Positions 25,097 through 36,227 of a DNA stretch of 64,000 nucleotides are shown piece by piece; positions within the stretch are counted from its first letter, which is position 1; every line of letters begins with the position of its first letter. The stretch spans positions 64,099,641-64,163,640 of the forward strand of contig NW_022098057.1 in NCBI RefSeq assembly GCF_002288925.2, in the 5' to 3' direction. The notes below the pieces were generated by a model that did not search any database, was not told where the DNA came from, and saw nothing but the letters and a program-made list of their open reading frames with translations. The stretch is from Delphinapterus leucas. Taxonomy: Eukaryota; Chordata; Mammalia; Artiodactyla; Monodontidae. A program made the translations under genes and the position numbers.

Positions 25097-25196
25097 NNNN
25101 NNNNNNNNNNNNNNNNNNNNNNNNNNNNNNNNNNNNNNNNNNNNNNNNNNNNNNNNNNNNNNNNNNNNNNNNNNNNNNNNNNNNNNNNNNNNNNNN
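25097..25196. other. Assembly gap of 100 N
   Basis: Exactly 100 N bases, a size commonly used for gaps of unknown length. The gap starts about 85 bases into a SINE, so the missing part probably includes the SINE's 3' half and tail. Confidence 0.99.
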
Positions 25197-25433
25197 TCAA
25201 TTTCTCTTATAAAAAGTGATAATTGAATAAGATGCACAGCAAGTCTGTTTCTTTTATACCATTAGTTTGAAAGTTAGTAATAAAGGATTCAATAGATGAA
25301 GATACTCATGCTGTGGTTGACTTCTATGAAAGAAATAGTACTGTTAATTTGACTAAAACCTGTAGTTAGAATTAGTTTTAGTCCTGATTCTATTTGAAGG
25401 CTGTGAGGCATGCCACTTAAAAATATACATATG

Positions 25434-25622
25434 GGGCTTCCCTGGTGGCGCAGTGGTTGAGAGTCCGACTGCCGATGCAGGGGACACGGGTTCGTGCCCT
25501 GGTCTGGGAAGATCCCACATGTCGCGGAGTGGCTGGGCCCGTGAGCCATGGCCGCTGAGCCTGCGCGTCTGGAGCCTGTGCTCCGCAACGGGAGAGGCCA
25601 CAACAGTGAGAGGCCCGCGTAC

Positions 25623-25650
<28 letters not shown>
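25434..25650 (+). mobile_element. CHR-type SINE with (CA)n tail
   Basis: Complete ~190-base body ending 'cccgcgtacc', followed directly by (CA)n instead of poly-A, and then an AT-rich simple repeat to 25,733. Confidence 0.93.
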
Positions 25651-25654
<4 letters not shown>

Positions 25655-25733
25655 ATATATATATATACACACATACATATGTACATATGTATATATATGT
25701 GTGTTTGTATATACGTATATATATATATATATA
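25651..25733. repeat. TA/CA-rich simple repeat
   Basis: Alternating TATA, CATA and GTGT units between two SINEs; low-complexity sequence likely to vary in length. Confidence 0.9.
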
Positions 25734-25739
25734 AGATCT

Positions 25740-26050
25740 GGGCTTCCCTGGTGGCGCAGTGGTTAAGAATCTGCCTGCCAATGCACGGGACATGTTTTTG
25801 AGCCCTGCCCCGGGAAGATCCCACATGCCGTGGAGCAACTAAGCCCGTGTGCCACAACTACTGAGCCCACGTGCCACAACTACTGAAGCCTGCACGCCTA
25901 GAGCCCGTGCTCTGCAACAAGAGAAGCTACCGCAACGAGAAGTCCGCGCACCACAACGAAGAGTAGCCCCCGGCTCACCGCAACTAGAGAAAGCCCAGGC
26001 ACAGCAACGAAGACCCAACACAGCCATAAATAAACAAACAAACAAATAAA
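25740..26050 (+). mobile_element. CHR-type SINE, long form
   Basis: Complete long form ending in (caaa)/(taaa) units. Duplication taagatct flanks it, so it is inserted right after the TA-rich repeat. Confidence 0.93.
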
Positions 26051-26324
26051 TAAGATCTCACCCTTTGGCTTGATGCAGGTTATATTGCTGATTCACTTTG
26101 GTATGGGACCTGGCACAAGGAACAAAAAAAAGCAAACTTTCCAGATTTCATATTTCTAACAGCTAAATTTGAACTTTTCAACCTCAGATATCTTTATGAG
26201 ACCCTTTGAAATCAGTAGCAACAAAATAGCTCAACTTGCAACCCAAAGTTTGTTAAGCTCTAGTAGTTGAGATTCCGTCTCTTTATTGCTATTTTAATTG
26301 TTTTCTTTAAAAGAAAAACACATA

Positions 26325-26628
26325 GGGACTTCCCTGGTGGTGCAGTGGTTAAGAATCCGCCTGCCAGTGCAGGAGACATGGGTTCGATTTCTGGTCCGGG
26401 GAGATCCCACATGCCGCGGAGCAGCTAAGCCTGTGCGCCACAACTACTGAAGCCCTCGTGCCTAGAGCCCGTGCCCCGCAACAAGAGAAGCCACTGCTAT
26501 GAGAAGCACGTGCACCGCAAGGAAGAGTAGCCCCTGCTTGCCGCAACTAGAGAAAGCCTGCGCACAGCAACGAAGACTCAACACAGCCAAAAATAAAAAA
26601 ATAAGTAAATTTATTTTTTTAAAAATAG
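26325..26628 (+). mobile_element. CHR-type SINE, long form
   Basis: Complete long form with an A/T-rich tail. Duplication gaaaaacacatag is seen on both sides. Confidence 0.93.
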
Positions 26629-27486
26629 AGAAGAAAAACACATAGACTTAAAAGATTCATATACATACAGATCCCACACTTCATACCATATTTCTTTGGT
26701 GATGCTCATTATTAATTAGAACTTGCAGAATTCTCATCTTATGATTGCTGTGGGATAAAATTAATTTTAAAGCATAGTTTATTCTACAGTTAAGACTTTG
26801 TTTTTAAAAACAACTTTTTTTTTCTGCCAACCCTCCCCCCTGCAAAAACAAAACAAAACAACAACAACAAACACCATAGTCATTCTGAGCACTTTCTCTG
26901 TTTAGAAACTATAGTAACTGGAATAATCACACTGTAATTTCAAAGGCATGGACACATCCCCACATACTGGTCAATGGCCACATTACATGTGATTTTTTTT
27001 CAGGCTTATGCCTGTTTGAATGCCAGCTGAATTCCTGTAATTGGATGGAAAACAAACACAAAGAAATTATAGAGTTATAAAAAGAGAGCATTTAAAAAAT
27101 ATTTCAGGTATTTATAATATGATCATTACTACTGTTTCACGCTGGGATACTGTGAAGGAAATTGGAGTCAGAATGTAAATTTAGAGCAGGAAATGAGATT
27201 AGTATAAATGTGAGAATGAAAATTGAGAAGGATTCTATAATAAATATCCAGAATTATTATTCTTTATGTTGTTAAGTGGCATATATCATAACATGTAATA
27301 TTATGAATAAAATTGTTTTGCTTGTATCTATTAAAAAGAGGGGGAAATTTTTTTCTGTGCTTTCTCATTTATGTGGCAGAAGAGAATTCTTTCTCCCATC
27401 TCACTCACTTCTGGGCTAGGCCCATACCCTGTAGGATAACAGAAAAAGGACTTTTTATGATGCAGTTCAAAAGGAAGAAAAAGATT

Positions 27487-28083
27487 GTTACGGGCTGAAT
27501 TGTGTCCCCCTGCCAAATTCATATGCTTAAGTCCCAATCTCCAGTACCTCAGAATATGACTGTATTTGGAGATGGAGCTTTTTTTTTTTTACGGTACGCG
27601 GGCCTTTCGCTGTTGTGGCCTCTCCCGCTGCGGAGCACAGGCTCCAGACGCGCAGGCTCAGCGCCCATGGCTCACGGGCCCAGCCGCTCCGCAGCATGTG
27701 GGATCTTCCTGGATCGGAGCGTGAACCCGTGTCCCCTGCATCAGCAGGCGGACTCTCAACCACTGCCCCACCACGGAAGCCCAGAGATGGAGCTTTAAAG
27801 TGGTAATTAAGGTAAAATGAGTGGGCCCCAACCCAGTACACCTGGTGTCTCTGTAAGAAGAGACTAGGGCAGAGAGAATGCACAGAGGGAGGAATGGCCA
27901 TAGGAACACCCAGCGAGGAGGTAGCCATCTGTACGTCAAGGAAAGAGGCCTCAGAAGAAACCAAACCTGCCAACACCTCGATGTCTGACTTCTAGCCTCC
28001 AGAACTGTGAGAAAATCAATTTCTGTTGTTTTAAGCCACCCAGTCTGTGGTATTTTGGTATGGCAGCCGTACCACACTAATAC
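27487..28083 (+). mobile_element. MLT1-type (MaLR) solo LTR, split by SINE
   Basis: Begins 'ttacgggctgaattgtgtcc', contains 'cagtacctcagaatatgact', and ends 'ctccagaactgtgagaa' then 'taagccacccagtctgtgg'. This is an ancient endogenous-retrovirus-like LTR with no internal genes, interrupted by the SINE at 27,582-27,782. Confidence 0.88.
27582..27782 (-). mobile_element. CHR-type SINE inside MLT1 LTR
   Basis: Minus-strand ~200 bp form inserted in an MLT1 LTR. Duplication agatggagctt flanks it, and the LTR resumes on both sides. Confidence 0.94.
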
Positions 28084-28149
28084 AGAAACACACTCTTGAT
28101 TTTTCAAACTTAAAAAACAGACCACTTCATTTTTCCTAGTCAAAACCTG

Positions 28150-29240
28150 TCCTTCTCCTTCCTCCTTCAGCAGCTATCCTCATCTTGGTAAATGTCCTCA
28201 AGTCAGAAAACTACCAGTGGCCCAGCACTCCTCCCATTCTCTGCTCCCCTACAAACCATCCATCACAACTCTGTTAATTCTATTTCCAAAGTATGTTTTA
28301 AATCTACCTTCTTTACTTTATCTCCATCACAACCACCTTAGTCCCCACCGCTATTATCTCCCACTTGGATTATTATAAAAGCCTCCTAAATGATTTATCT
28401 CTGCCCATGTTCACCCTCCTTTAATTCAGCAATACTGTGCAGTTCAGCAACAAGAGGAATCTTTTTCTTAACAAATATAATCATTGCCCTCCTCTCCTGG
28501 CTTAAAACCCCTGAGCAGGGGCTTCCCTGGTGGCGCAGTGGTTGAGAATCCGCCTGCTAATGCAGGGGACACGGGTTTGAGCCCTGGTCTGGGAGAATCC
28601 CACATGCCGCGGAGCAACTAGGCCCGTGAGCCACAACTACTGAGCCTGTGCGTCTGGAGCCTGTGCTCCGCAACAAGAGAGGCTGCGATAGTGAGAGGCC
28701 TGCATACTGCGATGAAGAGTGGCCCCCGCTCGCCACAACTAGAGAAAGCCCTCACACAGAAATGAAGACCCAACACAGCAAAAATTAAAAAAAACAACAA
28801 AAAAAAACCCCTGAGCAGTACTTAGAGTAAAACTCCTTAATGTGCTCTTACTGACTGCCTGTCACCAAACATTTCTTGTACCCTTGTGCTCCATCTACAC
28901 TAATTTTCTTTCAGTTCCTGGAAAATGCCAAGTTCTTTCCTGCCTCAAGGGCTTCATGTTTCTCCCTCCACCTAGAATATTTTCTCATCCCTATCTTCAC
29001 AAGGCTTGATCCTTCTCTTTGGTTTCAGTTTTAATAGCAACTCCTCCACTGAGGACTTTACTGTCCATTCTGTTCAAGGACTTACTCTGTTATTCTCCAT
29101 CTCTATCTCTTGTTTGTCTCCTTAGTATTTATTACAATTTGGAATACTTTTATTGCCTGCCTACTTGTTTTTTCCTATCTCTACTACTAGAACGGGAAGG
29201 CAGCACAGAGTAGGTGTTCAGTAAAGATTTGTTGAAGAAT
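28150..29240 (+). mobile_element. L2 LINE 3' region, split by SINE
   Basis: 'cctggcttaaaacccctgag' resumes after the SINE, followed by 'aagttctttcctgcctcaag' and the tail 'gtaaagatttgttgaa'. A long L2 3' untranslated region. Confidence 0.85.
28518..28803 (+). mobile_element. CHR-type SINE, long form, inside L2
   Basis: Complete long form with A-rich tail interrupting an L2. Duplication aaaacccctgagcag flanks it. Confidence 0.94.
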
Positions 29241-29561
29241 CTTAAAATATCTGACTGCCATGTGTATATTCTAAGCTGAAGCCATAATGCTAGGTCAAAG
29301 ACCAATGAGAAGGGATGACCATGGGGCCCATAAGACAGGGGATTAAAAGGACAGAATTCTCCAGATGGAGGGACTCACTGAGGGACTGAAGAAAACATGG
29401 CCATGCAACCACTTGATTGAAGGCTCCTACCTTGGAAAGCAAGGGTGTGTAAAATAAAATAAAACGGGCTTTTCCTGTTGTCCACTCAAGGTGGAATCTA
29501 CAATTTGGTGGCAGTAGGTGACAAATTCTTTCGGACAATACCATCCTGTCCTTTCTCCCTT

Positions 29562-29680
29562 CCTTTTTTTTTGCCATTCCTCACGGCTTATGAGATCTTA
29601 GTTCCCTGACCAAGGATCGAACCTGGGCCCCCAGCAGTGGAAGCACAGAGTCCTAACCACTGAACCGCCAGAGAATTCCC
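29562..29680 (-). mobile_element. tRNA-derived SINE, short CHR type
   Basis: Minus strand; T run, then 'ttagttccctgaccaaggat' and 'ccgccagagaattccc'. Duplication atcctgtcctttc flanks it. Confidence 0.9.
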
Positions 29681-29824
29681 TATCCTGTCCTTTCAAAGTT
29701 AACAATAAAAGGATTAACCTTGCCATACATATCATTTCCCCACTGTTGGAACTTATGTTGTTTTTAGTTTTTGCTTTTAGAAATAATATAACAATAAACA
29801 TCTTTGTTCACAGTTTTATTTGCC

Positions 29825-29905
29825 TGCCTTTTTGTTTTTCTCTCTCTCACCTACCAGAATTGGGAAAGAGGCACATAGTAGGTGCTTAATAAAGATTTGT
29901 TGAAT
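29825..29905 (+). mobile_element. L2-like 3' end
   Basis: 'cacatagtaggtgcttaata' followed by 'aagatttgttgaat'. Confidence 0.65.
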
Positions 29906-30289
29906 CCACCTTGTATTTCCTTAGGACAGAGTCCAGAAGTGATATAATGTAGGTAAATAGTTCTGTGCAATGTCTCACAATAATTATTGCTATTAATATG
30001 AACTATTGTTAAATGAAATTTACTGACTCTTGAAACATATTGCCGAATTTACTTATAAAATGGTTGTAATAATTTACGTTGCCAGCACCATTAATTAATT
30101 AATTCAATAAATAATTTTTGAGCACATGCTATAGGCCAGGAACTGTTCAAGATATTAAGGAACAGAGCACTTAGGAAAACAAAGTCCCTGCCTTTATGGA
30201 GTTTTCTTTCTAGTGAAAAAGACAAACATTTATATATCTACCTATATAATATATATTTCTAGATTTTACATAATTATTTTATCTTTTAA

Positions 30290-30779
30290 TTTTTTATAAA
30301 TTTATTTTTTTATTTTTGGCTGCGTTGGGTCTTCGTTGCTGTGCACAGGCTTTCTCTAGTTGCGGTGCACAGGCTTTCTCTAGTTGCTTCGTTGTGGTGC
30401 GTGGCTTATCTTGTTGCGGAGCACGGGCTCTGGGCACGCAGGCTCAGTAGTTGTGGCGTACGGGCTTAGTTGCTCTGCAGCACGTGGGATCTTCCTGGAC
30501 CGTGGCTCAAACCCGTGTCCCCTGCATTGGCAGGCGGATTTTTTTGCGGTACGCGGGCCTCTCACTGTTGTGGCCTCTCCCGCTGCGGAGCACAGGCTCC
30601 AGACGCAAAGGCTCGGCGGCCATGGCTCACGGGCCCAGCTGCTGCGCGGCATGTGTGATCTTCCTGGACCGGGACACGAACCCGTGTCCCCTGCATTGGC
30701 AGGCAGACTCTCAACCACTGCCACACCAGGGAAGCCCATGGCAGGCGGATTCTTAACCACTGTGCCACCAGGAAGTCCC
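30290..30779 (-). mobile_element. CHR-type SINE, long form, split by another SINE
   Basis: Outer element on the minus strand, from 'tttttggctgcgttgggtct' to 'ccaccaggaagtccc'. It is interrupted at 30,541-30,738 by a second copy, and is itself inserted in an antisense L2. Confidence 0.93.
30541..30738 (-). mobile_element. CHR-type SINE nested in a SINE
   Basis: A ~200 bp copy inserted into the outer SINE in the same orientation. The duplication tggcaggcggatt occurs at 30,528-30,540 and 30,739-30,751, proving the order of insertion. Confidence 0.95.
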
Positions 30780-31214
30780 AACATAATTATTTTAAATTTA
30801 TCTATATATAACATATGGAATATAATAAATAAAATATTATACAATAAATATCAGGTAGTGATAACAGATATAAAATAAAGCAGGATAAGTTATTGAGAGT
30901 GAGGGGCTAGTTTTTTTGGTTAGGGTGATCAGGGAAGACTGGGGAGGTGACATGAGCAGAGACTTGAATGAAGGAGGTTAGGTGGGGTACAGCACAAGCA
31001 GTATGGCTATATGGAAGGGAGCAGGGGAAAGAGTGGGACAGGATGAATACCTAGTTTAGTGGTCTCTCAACAGTCTGAGCTTTTTTTAAAATGAAAATAA
31101 CACGATAGGTAAAAAATATTTTACTTTTGTTCTAAATAAGAATTATATCATTATTTGTGATATGGAATGCTTTCCCAAAAGTTCTCTTACTACTTGTTAG
31201 TTCAGGAGAGATAA

Positions 31215-31375
31215 TGTTAGCAATAATAAAGCTAACATTTACAAAATACTGGCCATGTTCAAGGCACTGTACATGTTACCTTATTAAATCCTCACAACCC
31301 AGTGAGGTATGGATTATTAACTTCCCCCGTTTATAGAAATTGTGACTGAGAAGTAATTTTCTGTAAAACAGACCA
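31215..31375 (-). mobile_element. MIR SINE, antisense
   Basis: 'caaggcactgtacatgttac' and 'cctcacaacccagtgaggt' are inverted MIR landmarks. Confidence 0.85.
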
Positions 31376-32257
31376 TTAGTAAATGTCTGTAGGTGTTTTG
31401 GGGAGGATAGAAGGACAGAGGTCTGAGTGGCCTGTAGTCTCAGGCTCTGAGTCCAGACAAACCAGCACCACAGGCCATACTCATCATCAATTACTCATGC
31501 TGCTTTTATACAACAAATTCACATTATCCTAATAAACTTCTGATCCTATACTTGTTTCACTTTTAAGGTAATCACAGGCTATTTTCTGAGATCTTGTATC
31601 ACAGTTTCATAGATTTATAAGGTTAAAAGGAACATCTAGAAAAGTCTTTTCCACTTTCTACAAGCAAGACCTATATTTAAAAATATTCTAGCGAGAGATG
31701 CATCCATGTAGCAGAGATAGCTGTCCACTAATTCATGCTCTCTCTTCTATGGCATAAAGTAGTACCAGCAAACTCAGCAGGGGTTATGTTTCCCAGTCCC
31801 CTTGCATCTAGGGGTGTTGTTCTTGCTAACGTTATGTGTGCAGATGTGATATGTGGCACCTCCCAGACAAAAGTTTTAAGAAGCTCCTGGTGCCCTCATC
31901 TCCCCAAGTTCCTGGAAATTAGTTTTGACTCATTAGGAACACCCACTTGGAATGTTAAAAAGGTAAAAAATACACTCTTATTATGTTAACACTCATATTT
32001 TAGTGTTTATTTGTTGCAGCATCTATTACATATCTTAAAGACCCAAATCCCATAACTTCCCCTTTAATAATATATTCTGAGGCATCAAGTCCTGAAGGTT
32101 AAAAGACAACGAAAGCCCTACAAGGGCAACGAAGCTATCAAAATAAGAAGTATGTTTCATGGGCAACATCACCACTCCTAGTATTGAAATTATGCTTTCT
32201 TTGCTTAAGTACCTTGTCATTTTTATTCTTATTTCTGTAATATACAGAAATAAGGTT

Positions 32258-32703
32258 GTGGGTTGAATTGGGTTGCCAAGAGATGGTTGAAGTCCCAGCT
32301 TCCAGTGCCTGAGAATGTGACCTTATTGGGAAATAGGGTCTTTGCAGATGCAATCCAGTTAAAAAGAGGTCACAATGGATTAGGGCGGGTCTTAATCTAA
32401 TGACTAGTGTCCTTGTAAGAGGGACATTTGGACAGAGAAACACAGGGAAGAACACCATGTGGAGATGGAGGCAGGGATTCGAGTTGTGCATCTACAAACC
32501 AAAGAATGCCAAGGATTGTCAGCAGCCACCAGAAGCTAAGACAGAAGTATGGAGAAGATTCTCTGAGACCCCAAGAGACAACCAATCCTGCTGCCTCTTT
32601 GATTTCAGATTTCTGGCCTCCATAACTGTGAGACAATAAATTTCTGTTGTTTCAAGCCATCCAATTTGTAGTATAGTGTTACGGCAGCCCTAAGAAACTA
32701 AAA
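32258..32703 (+). mobile_element. MLT1-type (MaLR) solo LTR
   Basis: 'gtgggttgaattgggttgcc', 'agggtctttgcagatgcaat', 'aactgtgagacaataaattt' and 'gttacggcagccctaagaaa'. An ancient LTR less than 1 kb upstream of the HERC4 CpG island. Confidence 0.87.
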
Positions 32704-33394
32704 CACATACATATTCTAGCACAAACACTTTCCAATCTGAAATATATTTTTCAGTGAGATAAAGAAACATGGCTTACTGTGGAATTCTTTCTAGGTTCTC
32801 AACATTCACTCTGAAGTCAAGGTACTAGAAAAGTCTGACATAAAATTTCAAGAGTGCCTTGTTTCAGGTTTTCCTCCTTGACTGGCCTAGGAAATCCGGA
32901 GTTTGTTTTTGTGAGGCAGGGACTCTAGCCATATACATTATTTAATTTTCTTTAAATGAAGGAGGCCCTGCGTTATAAGTTTAGCTTCCAGGGAGAGTGC
33001 AGAAAGTGATGGCAGCCAACACTTTATCAGGAGCCTGAACTGGTGGTGTTGATGTTTAATGCCAGTAGGCTCCATCATTGCTGCAATACATCTGGCATCC
33101 TCAGAATAGCTCCAGTTGGGGCTAAGGGATAAAATAAAATACTTCAACAACCTTTATATCCGTATTTGTGATGTTTTATCTGCTACTTAAAATTCTCCTT
33201 GGATAAAGGTGGAATAAAATAATAGAAACTGGAACTAATAGGCAAAAAGACAACCTAGCCAAAAAAGGAAGAGATTTTCTTCACTAAAAGGCCCTAGTGC
33301 ACGCTGAAACGCTGTGACAAGACACATCAAACACCTCCATTTGTCTTGCAAATTCCAACTTCTGTGCTTGGCATTTTTCTCTCAAGGAAAGGCA

Positions 33395-34160
33395 AAGCAC
33401 CACACTGCGCAGGCGCCCGGGTCGGTGTGCCCTGGGAGGATTCCGGCGCAGGCGCGCGGGCCACGAAGTGGGCGGGCTCGCGCGCGTGCTCCGCGGTTCA
33501 CTTCCGGCCGACGCCGACCCCCTCCCCCTCACCCCGCGTTGCCTCCTCCCTCTCTCCCTTCTCCTCCCCAGTCTGCCCCAACTCTTCCCCACCCCCAGCG
33601 CTCTCCGCCTCGCTCGCCTCCTGTCCTTCCCCTCCCGCTCCATCCGGGTCGCTGACGGCTGGCTCTGGGCTAGAGGGCAGTGGCGGCTGCTTTTCTCTGA
33701 GGAACCCGGTAAAGTTTCACAGGAGCCGAGGAGGTGAGCCGCGGAGCAGCTTCACCGGCGCCGGAGGAGCTCTGGTGTTCGCAGCCACTGGCTGAAGGAG
33801 GAGGGTCCGGGAGCTGGAAACCTGTCTCAGCTGCTGCGCTGCCTCCCTCTTGCGGGAGGCGCCGCCCCCAGCCGCCCTGGGCTTCCCCTGCCTTGAAGGG
33901 CCGGGTGAGTCGTTGCCCCGGTGGGTTCGGGGGCGTGTGACGGCGTTAGGGAGGGGGCTGGGCAGATACAGGCCGGCCTGGCGCTGGGTGCTTTCTCAGC
34001 GTTTCCTCGGGCGGGGGTGGGGGGACGAGGGCAGTGTCGGGCCCCCTGGCCCGGGGGCTGGAATGTCGCACCTCCCCGGGGAAGGGCCTCCCTGGGACAG
34101 GGGCCGCCGAGGTGCCGAGCCTCGTGCGCCGGCCTCTGCGGCTACTGCGAGCGGACGGCT
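33395..34160 (+). promoter_or_regulatory. HERC4: CpG-island promoter of HERC4
   Basis: This is the only long GC- and CpG-rich stretch in an otherwise AT-rich window, and it sits directly upstream of the HERC4 coding exons. I see no TATA box. Visible motifs are two NRF1-like sites (tgcgcaggcgcc at 33,406 and ggcgcaggcgcg at 33,446), a GC box (tgggcggg at about 33,469) and an ETS-type site (cacttccgg at 33,499). A C/T-rich tract follows at 33,530-33,650. This set is typical of broadly expressed housekeeping promoters, which fits a ubiquitin ligase. Initiation most likely falls shortly after the ETS-like site, but the exact start cannot be read from sequence. Confidence 0.85.
33520..33904 (+). 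other. HERC4: HERC4 exon 1, non-coding (approximate bounds)
   Basis: The exon is inferred from position: it lies inside the CpG island, is followed by good splice donors, and precedes exon 2, which has its own in-frame stop upstream of the ATG. Three donor candidates are visible: GTAAAG at 33,709, GTGAGC at 33,734 and GTGAGT at 33,905. The last is closest to consensus and is used here as the end. The longer open frames through this stretch (up to about 150 codons in several frames) follow from high GC content. The 5' edge is a guess placed just after the ETS-like motif. Confidence 0.5.
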
Positions 34161-35702
34161 GCAGCAGTTGACTGGTCGGCCCGCGAGGTTGGGTGTGTGC
34201 AGATGATTTCTCTCTCCCGGTCCCCGTAAGCTGATCTCAGTGCATATTCAGGGAATGATGGGAATAAACTGCTTCTGTTTCCCCTACCTGTTGCTGGCGA
34301 GAGGACGCCTTTCCCATTACCCCTCTTTTTTAAAGAAAAGGATTGTTAAACCTCGTGCGTTGGAATTTGGGGTGTTGTCCTGTCCTCTCCTTAAAAAAAC
34401 AAAACAAAAACCGGGAAGACAGTGCAGAACTCTCGGGAACTATCGGGTTCTGATGCCCCCAAAAGAATAAAATCAAACTTTTCTTAATGGATGGGTCATG
34501 GATGGAATGAGACAGCTTCAGCACTTGCTAGCCCGCACTTAGGAAAGTTGGGTTTTGAAACTTCTTAGGTTCTTTGTAAGGAATGTGGGTACCTACACGG
34601 GAATAAGGCTGACTTCCTGTAATTGTGTTATTTAGTAACGCGATATATCTAAAAATCTGTGTAGGTTTAGATGAAGTGGACTCTTTGTTATCCGTGTCTA
34701 TATAAGCGAAGAAATATTCAGTCACCGTACTGGAAAGTTCTACAGATTTCGCCACCAGACTCTCAGTGTCCCAGTCCGCATTTCTGTTCTCGAAAAATCG
34801 GCAGTGCCGGAGTTATTTGCAGTTTTTTTTCCATCTTCAAATAATTGTCTTAGGGGTATAGATAGATGTAGATCGCCTTCGGGAGATATTTTTCAGTCAT
34901 GGTTCCCACTCGAAATAGAAAATGTTGAATTTTGGGGGAGAGTCTTGATCTTTAAACTGCATACTTTTGTATTATAATTAGGTACACTGATTGAGTTTTT
35001 AAATTAAATTAGTAGTGAGGTCAGAGTGTTAATATTTTGATTTGTAAAGTATGATCTTTGGAGGTGATTTTCTTAATATCAAAGCTTACCTAGAGAACTG
35101 TAATTTTATCTGGGGCCTGTTAGTTGGAAGAGTCTTTTAAGTCGTGGAAAACTTAAAGTTTCCATTATTGGCTTTATTTCTAGTACAGATAAGAACTTCA
35201 GTTTTCTGTTAATGTGGAGGTAGGTGTTAGAAAATCTAATTATTCTGTGACTTGAGGGAGATTGCAAGGTTTTATGTTTCTATAGTTGGCTAAATTTTTC
35301 ACTGAGTATATATCTGATTTTGGGGGCAGTGGATAGATGTCATATTTCTTGCTCGCACTGAAGTTATTCAAAGCAAAAAGGAAAAAAAAGATTAATTTCA
35401 TCAGGATACTTAATATTTCAATTTGATTAGTCTATTATAAGGCAACAAAAAGTCAAAACTAGTTAATATTTAGATTTTGCAAAGAATCATGGGGAGTGAT
35501 GTATTTTTCCTAAACATTTCTGTATGATAATTTAAAAAATATACAACTGATTGGTTTTTGAAATTGAATGATACTTCTGTAACACATTATAAAGTAAATT
35601 TCATGTTTACTACATAGTGATTATTGTAGCTTAGTACTTGAAAGAGCAGTTATACATTATGTTTCCTTTGAAGTCATATTAACTTTTTTTCTATCTTCTC
35701 AG
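33905..35702 (+). other. HERC4: HERC4 intron 1
   Basis: The intron runs from the GTGAGT donor at 33,905 to the pyrimidine-rich acceptor ending in AG at 35,701-35,702. The first 250 bases are still GC-rich CpG island and may hold regulatory elements. The rest is AT-rich and contains no SINE, LINE or LTR that I recognise. That makes it one of the cleanest stretches in the window, as is common next to promoters. I see no further exon in it. Confidence 0.6.
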
Positions 35703-35781
35703 ACATAGGGATACCTCCAGCTTGCCAGTGTTTCAGAAGGGAGTGTTTTATTGAAACTGGAAGACCAAAAGAATTACAAAC

Positions 35782-36007
35782 ATGTTGTGCTGGGGAAATG
35801 CATCTTTTGGACAGCTAGGTTTGGGTGGAATTGATGAAGAAATTGTACTAGAGCCCAGAAAAAGTGACTTTTTTATAAATAAAAAGGTTCGAGATGTAGG
35901 ATGTGGACTCAGACATACTGTATTTGTTCTGGATGATGGAACAGTATACACATGTGGATGTAATGATCTAGGGCAGCTAGGTCATGAAAAATCGAGAAAG
36001 AAACCAG
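35782..36007 (+). CDS. HERC4: HERC4 coding exon 2 (start codon, RCC1 repeats)
   Basis: The exon spans 35,703-36,007; coding begins at ATG 35,782. An in-frame TGA 30 bases upstream (35,752) rules out an earlier start, and an A at -3 gives an acceptable initiation context. The 75 complete codons begin MLCWGNASFGQLGLGG and end HEKSRKKP. They show RCC1-type signatures: a GQLGLGG turn near residues 10-16, VGCGLRHTVFVLDDGTVYTCG at about 39-59, and NDLGQLGH at about 61-68. I recognise this as the HERC4 N-terminus; HERC3 differs clearly here. The RCC1-like domain is a beta propeller thought to mediate partner binding, while ubiquitin transfer needs the distant HECT domain. The donor is CAG|GTAAGT at 36,008. 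The exon ends one base into a codon, which exon 3 completes as Glu. Confidence 0.95.
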
Positions 36008-36227
36008 GTAAGTTGAAAATTTTTTTGTTTGCTATTTCTAATAATTATATCATTTAAGTTTGAAATGTCAAAACAATTTCTCTAGTCCTAAACCCATGTT
36101 TTCTTTTTATCAGGCTTTAAAAGCAAACCAGGCATTAAATAGATCCTTTACAGTTTGCATGCTTCTAAGTAGTTTAATTATTTTGTGGTTTCTTTTTTTA
36201 ACAACTGCTATTATAAACCCTTATTTT

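Larger units (their letters stand above)
30090..31050 (-). mobile_element. L2 LINE 3' region, antisense, split by SINEs
   Basis: 'attcaataaataatttttga', 'gtccctgcctttatggag', then after the nested SINEs 'gatcagggaagactgggg' and 'gagacttgaatgaaggagg'. The same region as at 2,030. Confidence 0.82.
1..33394. other. Intergenic region upstream of HERC4
   Basis: No recognisable protein-coding gene was found on either strand; the one exon-like segment (6,347-6,480) is listed separately. In human the neighbour on this side is MYPN, divergent from HERC4, so a minus-strand 5' exon of MYPN could fall here, but none can be identified with confidence. Stretches in which I recognise no element, each hundreds of bases long, include about 2,870-5,690, 7,240-7,700, 8,120-8,900, 9,080-9,790, 10,020-10,900, 11,600-12,290, 15,080-16,240, 16,860-17,880, 18,230-19,330, 21,850-23,000, 23,690-25,000, 26,650-27,480 and 31,380-32,250. 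Confidence 0.7.

Noticed and set aside
33284..34229. Overlapping open frames of 60-150 codons on both strands around the CpG island
   Set aside because: High GC content removes stops. They overlap each other in several frames and precede the true HERC4 start in exon 2.
35782..36057. Taking the 91-codon frame from 35,782 as a complete small protein
   Set aside because: The last codons run past a consensus GTAAGT donor into intron. Joining at 36,007 to the exon at 60,664 restores the HERC4 sequence exactly in frame.
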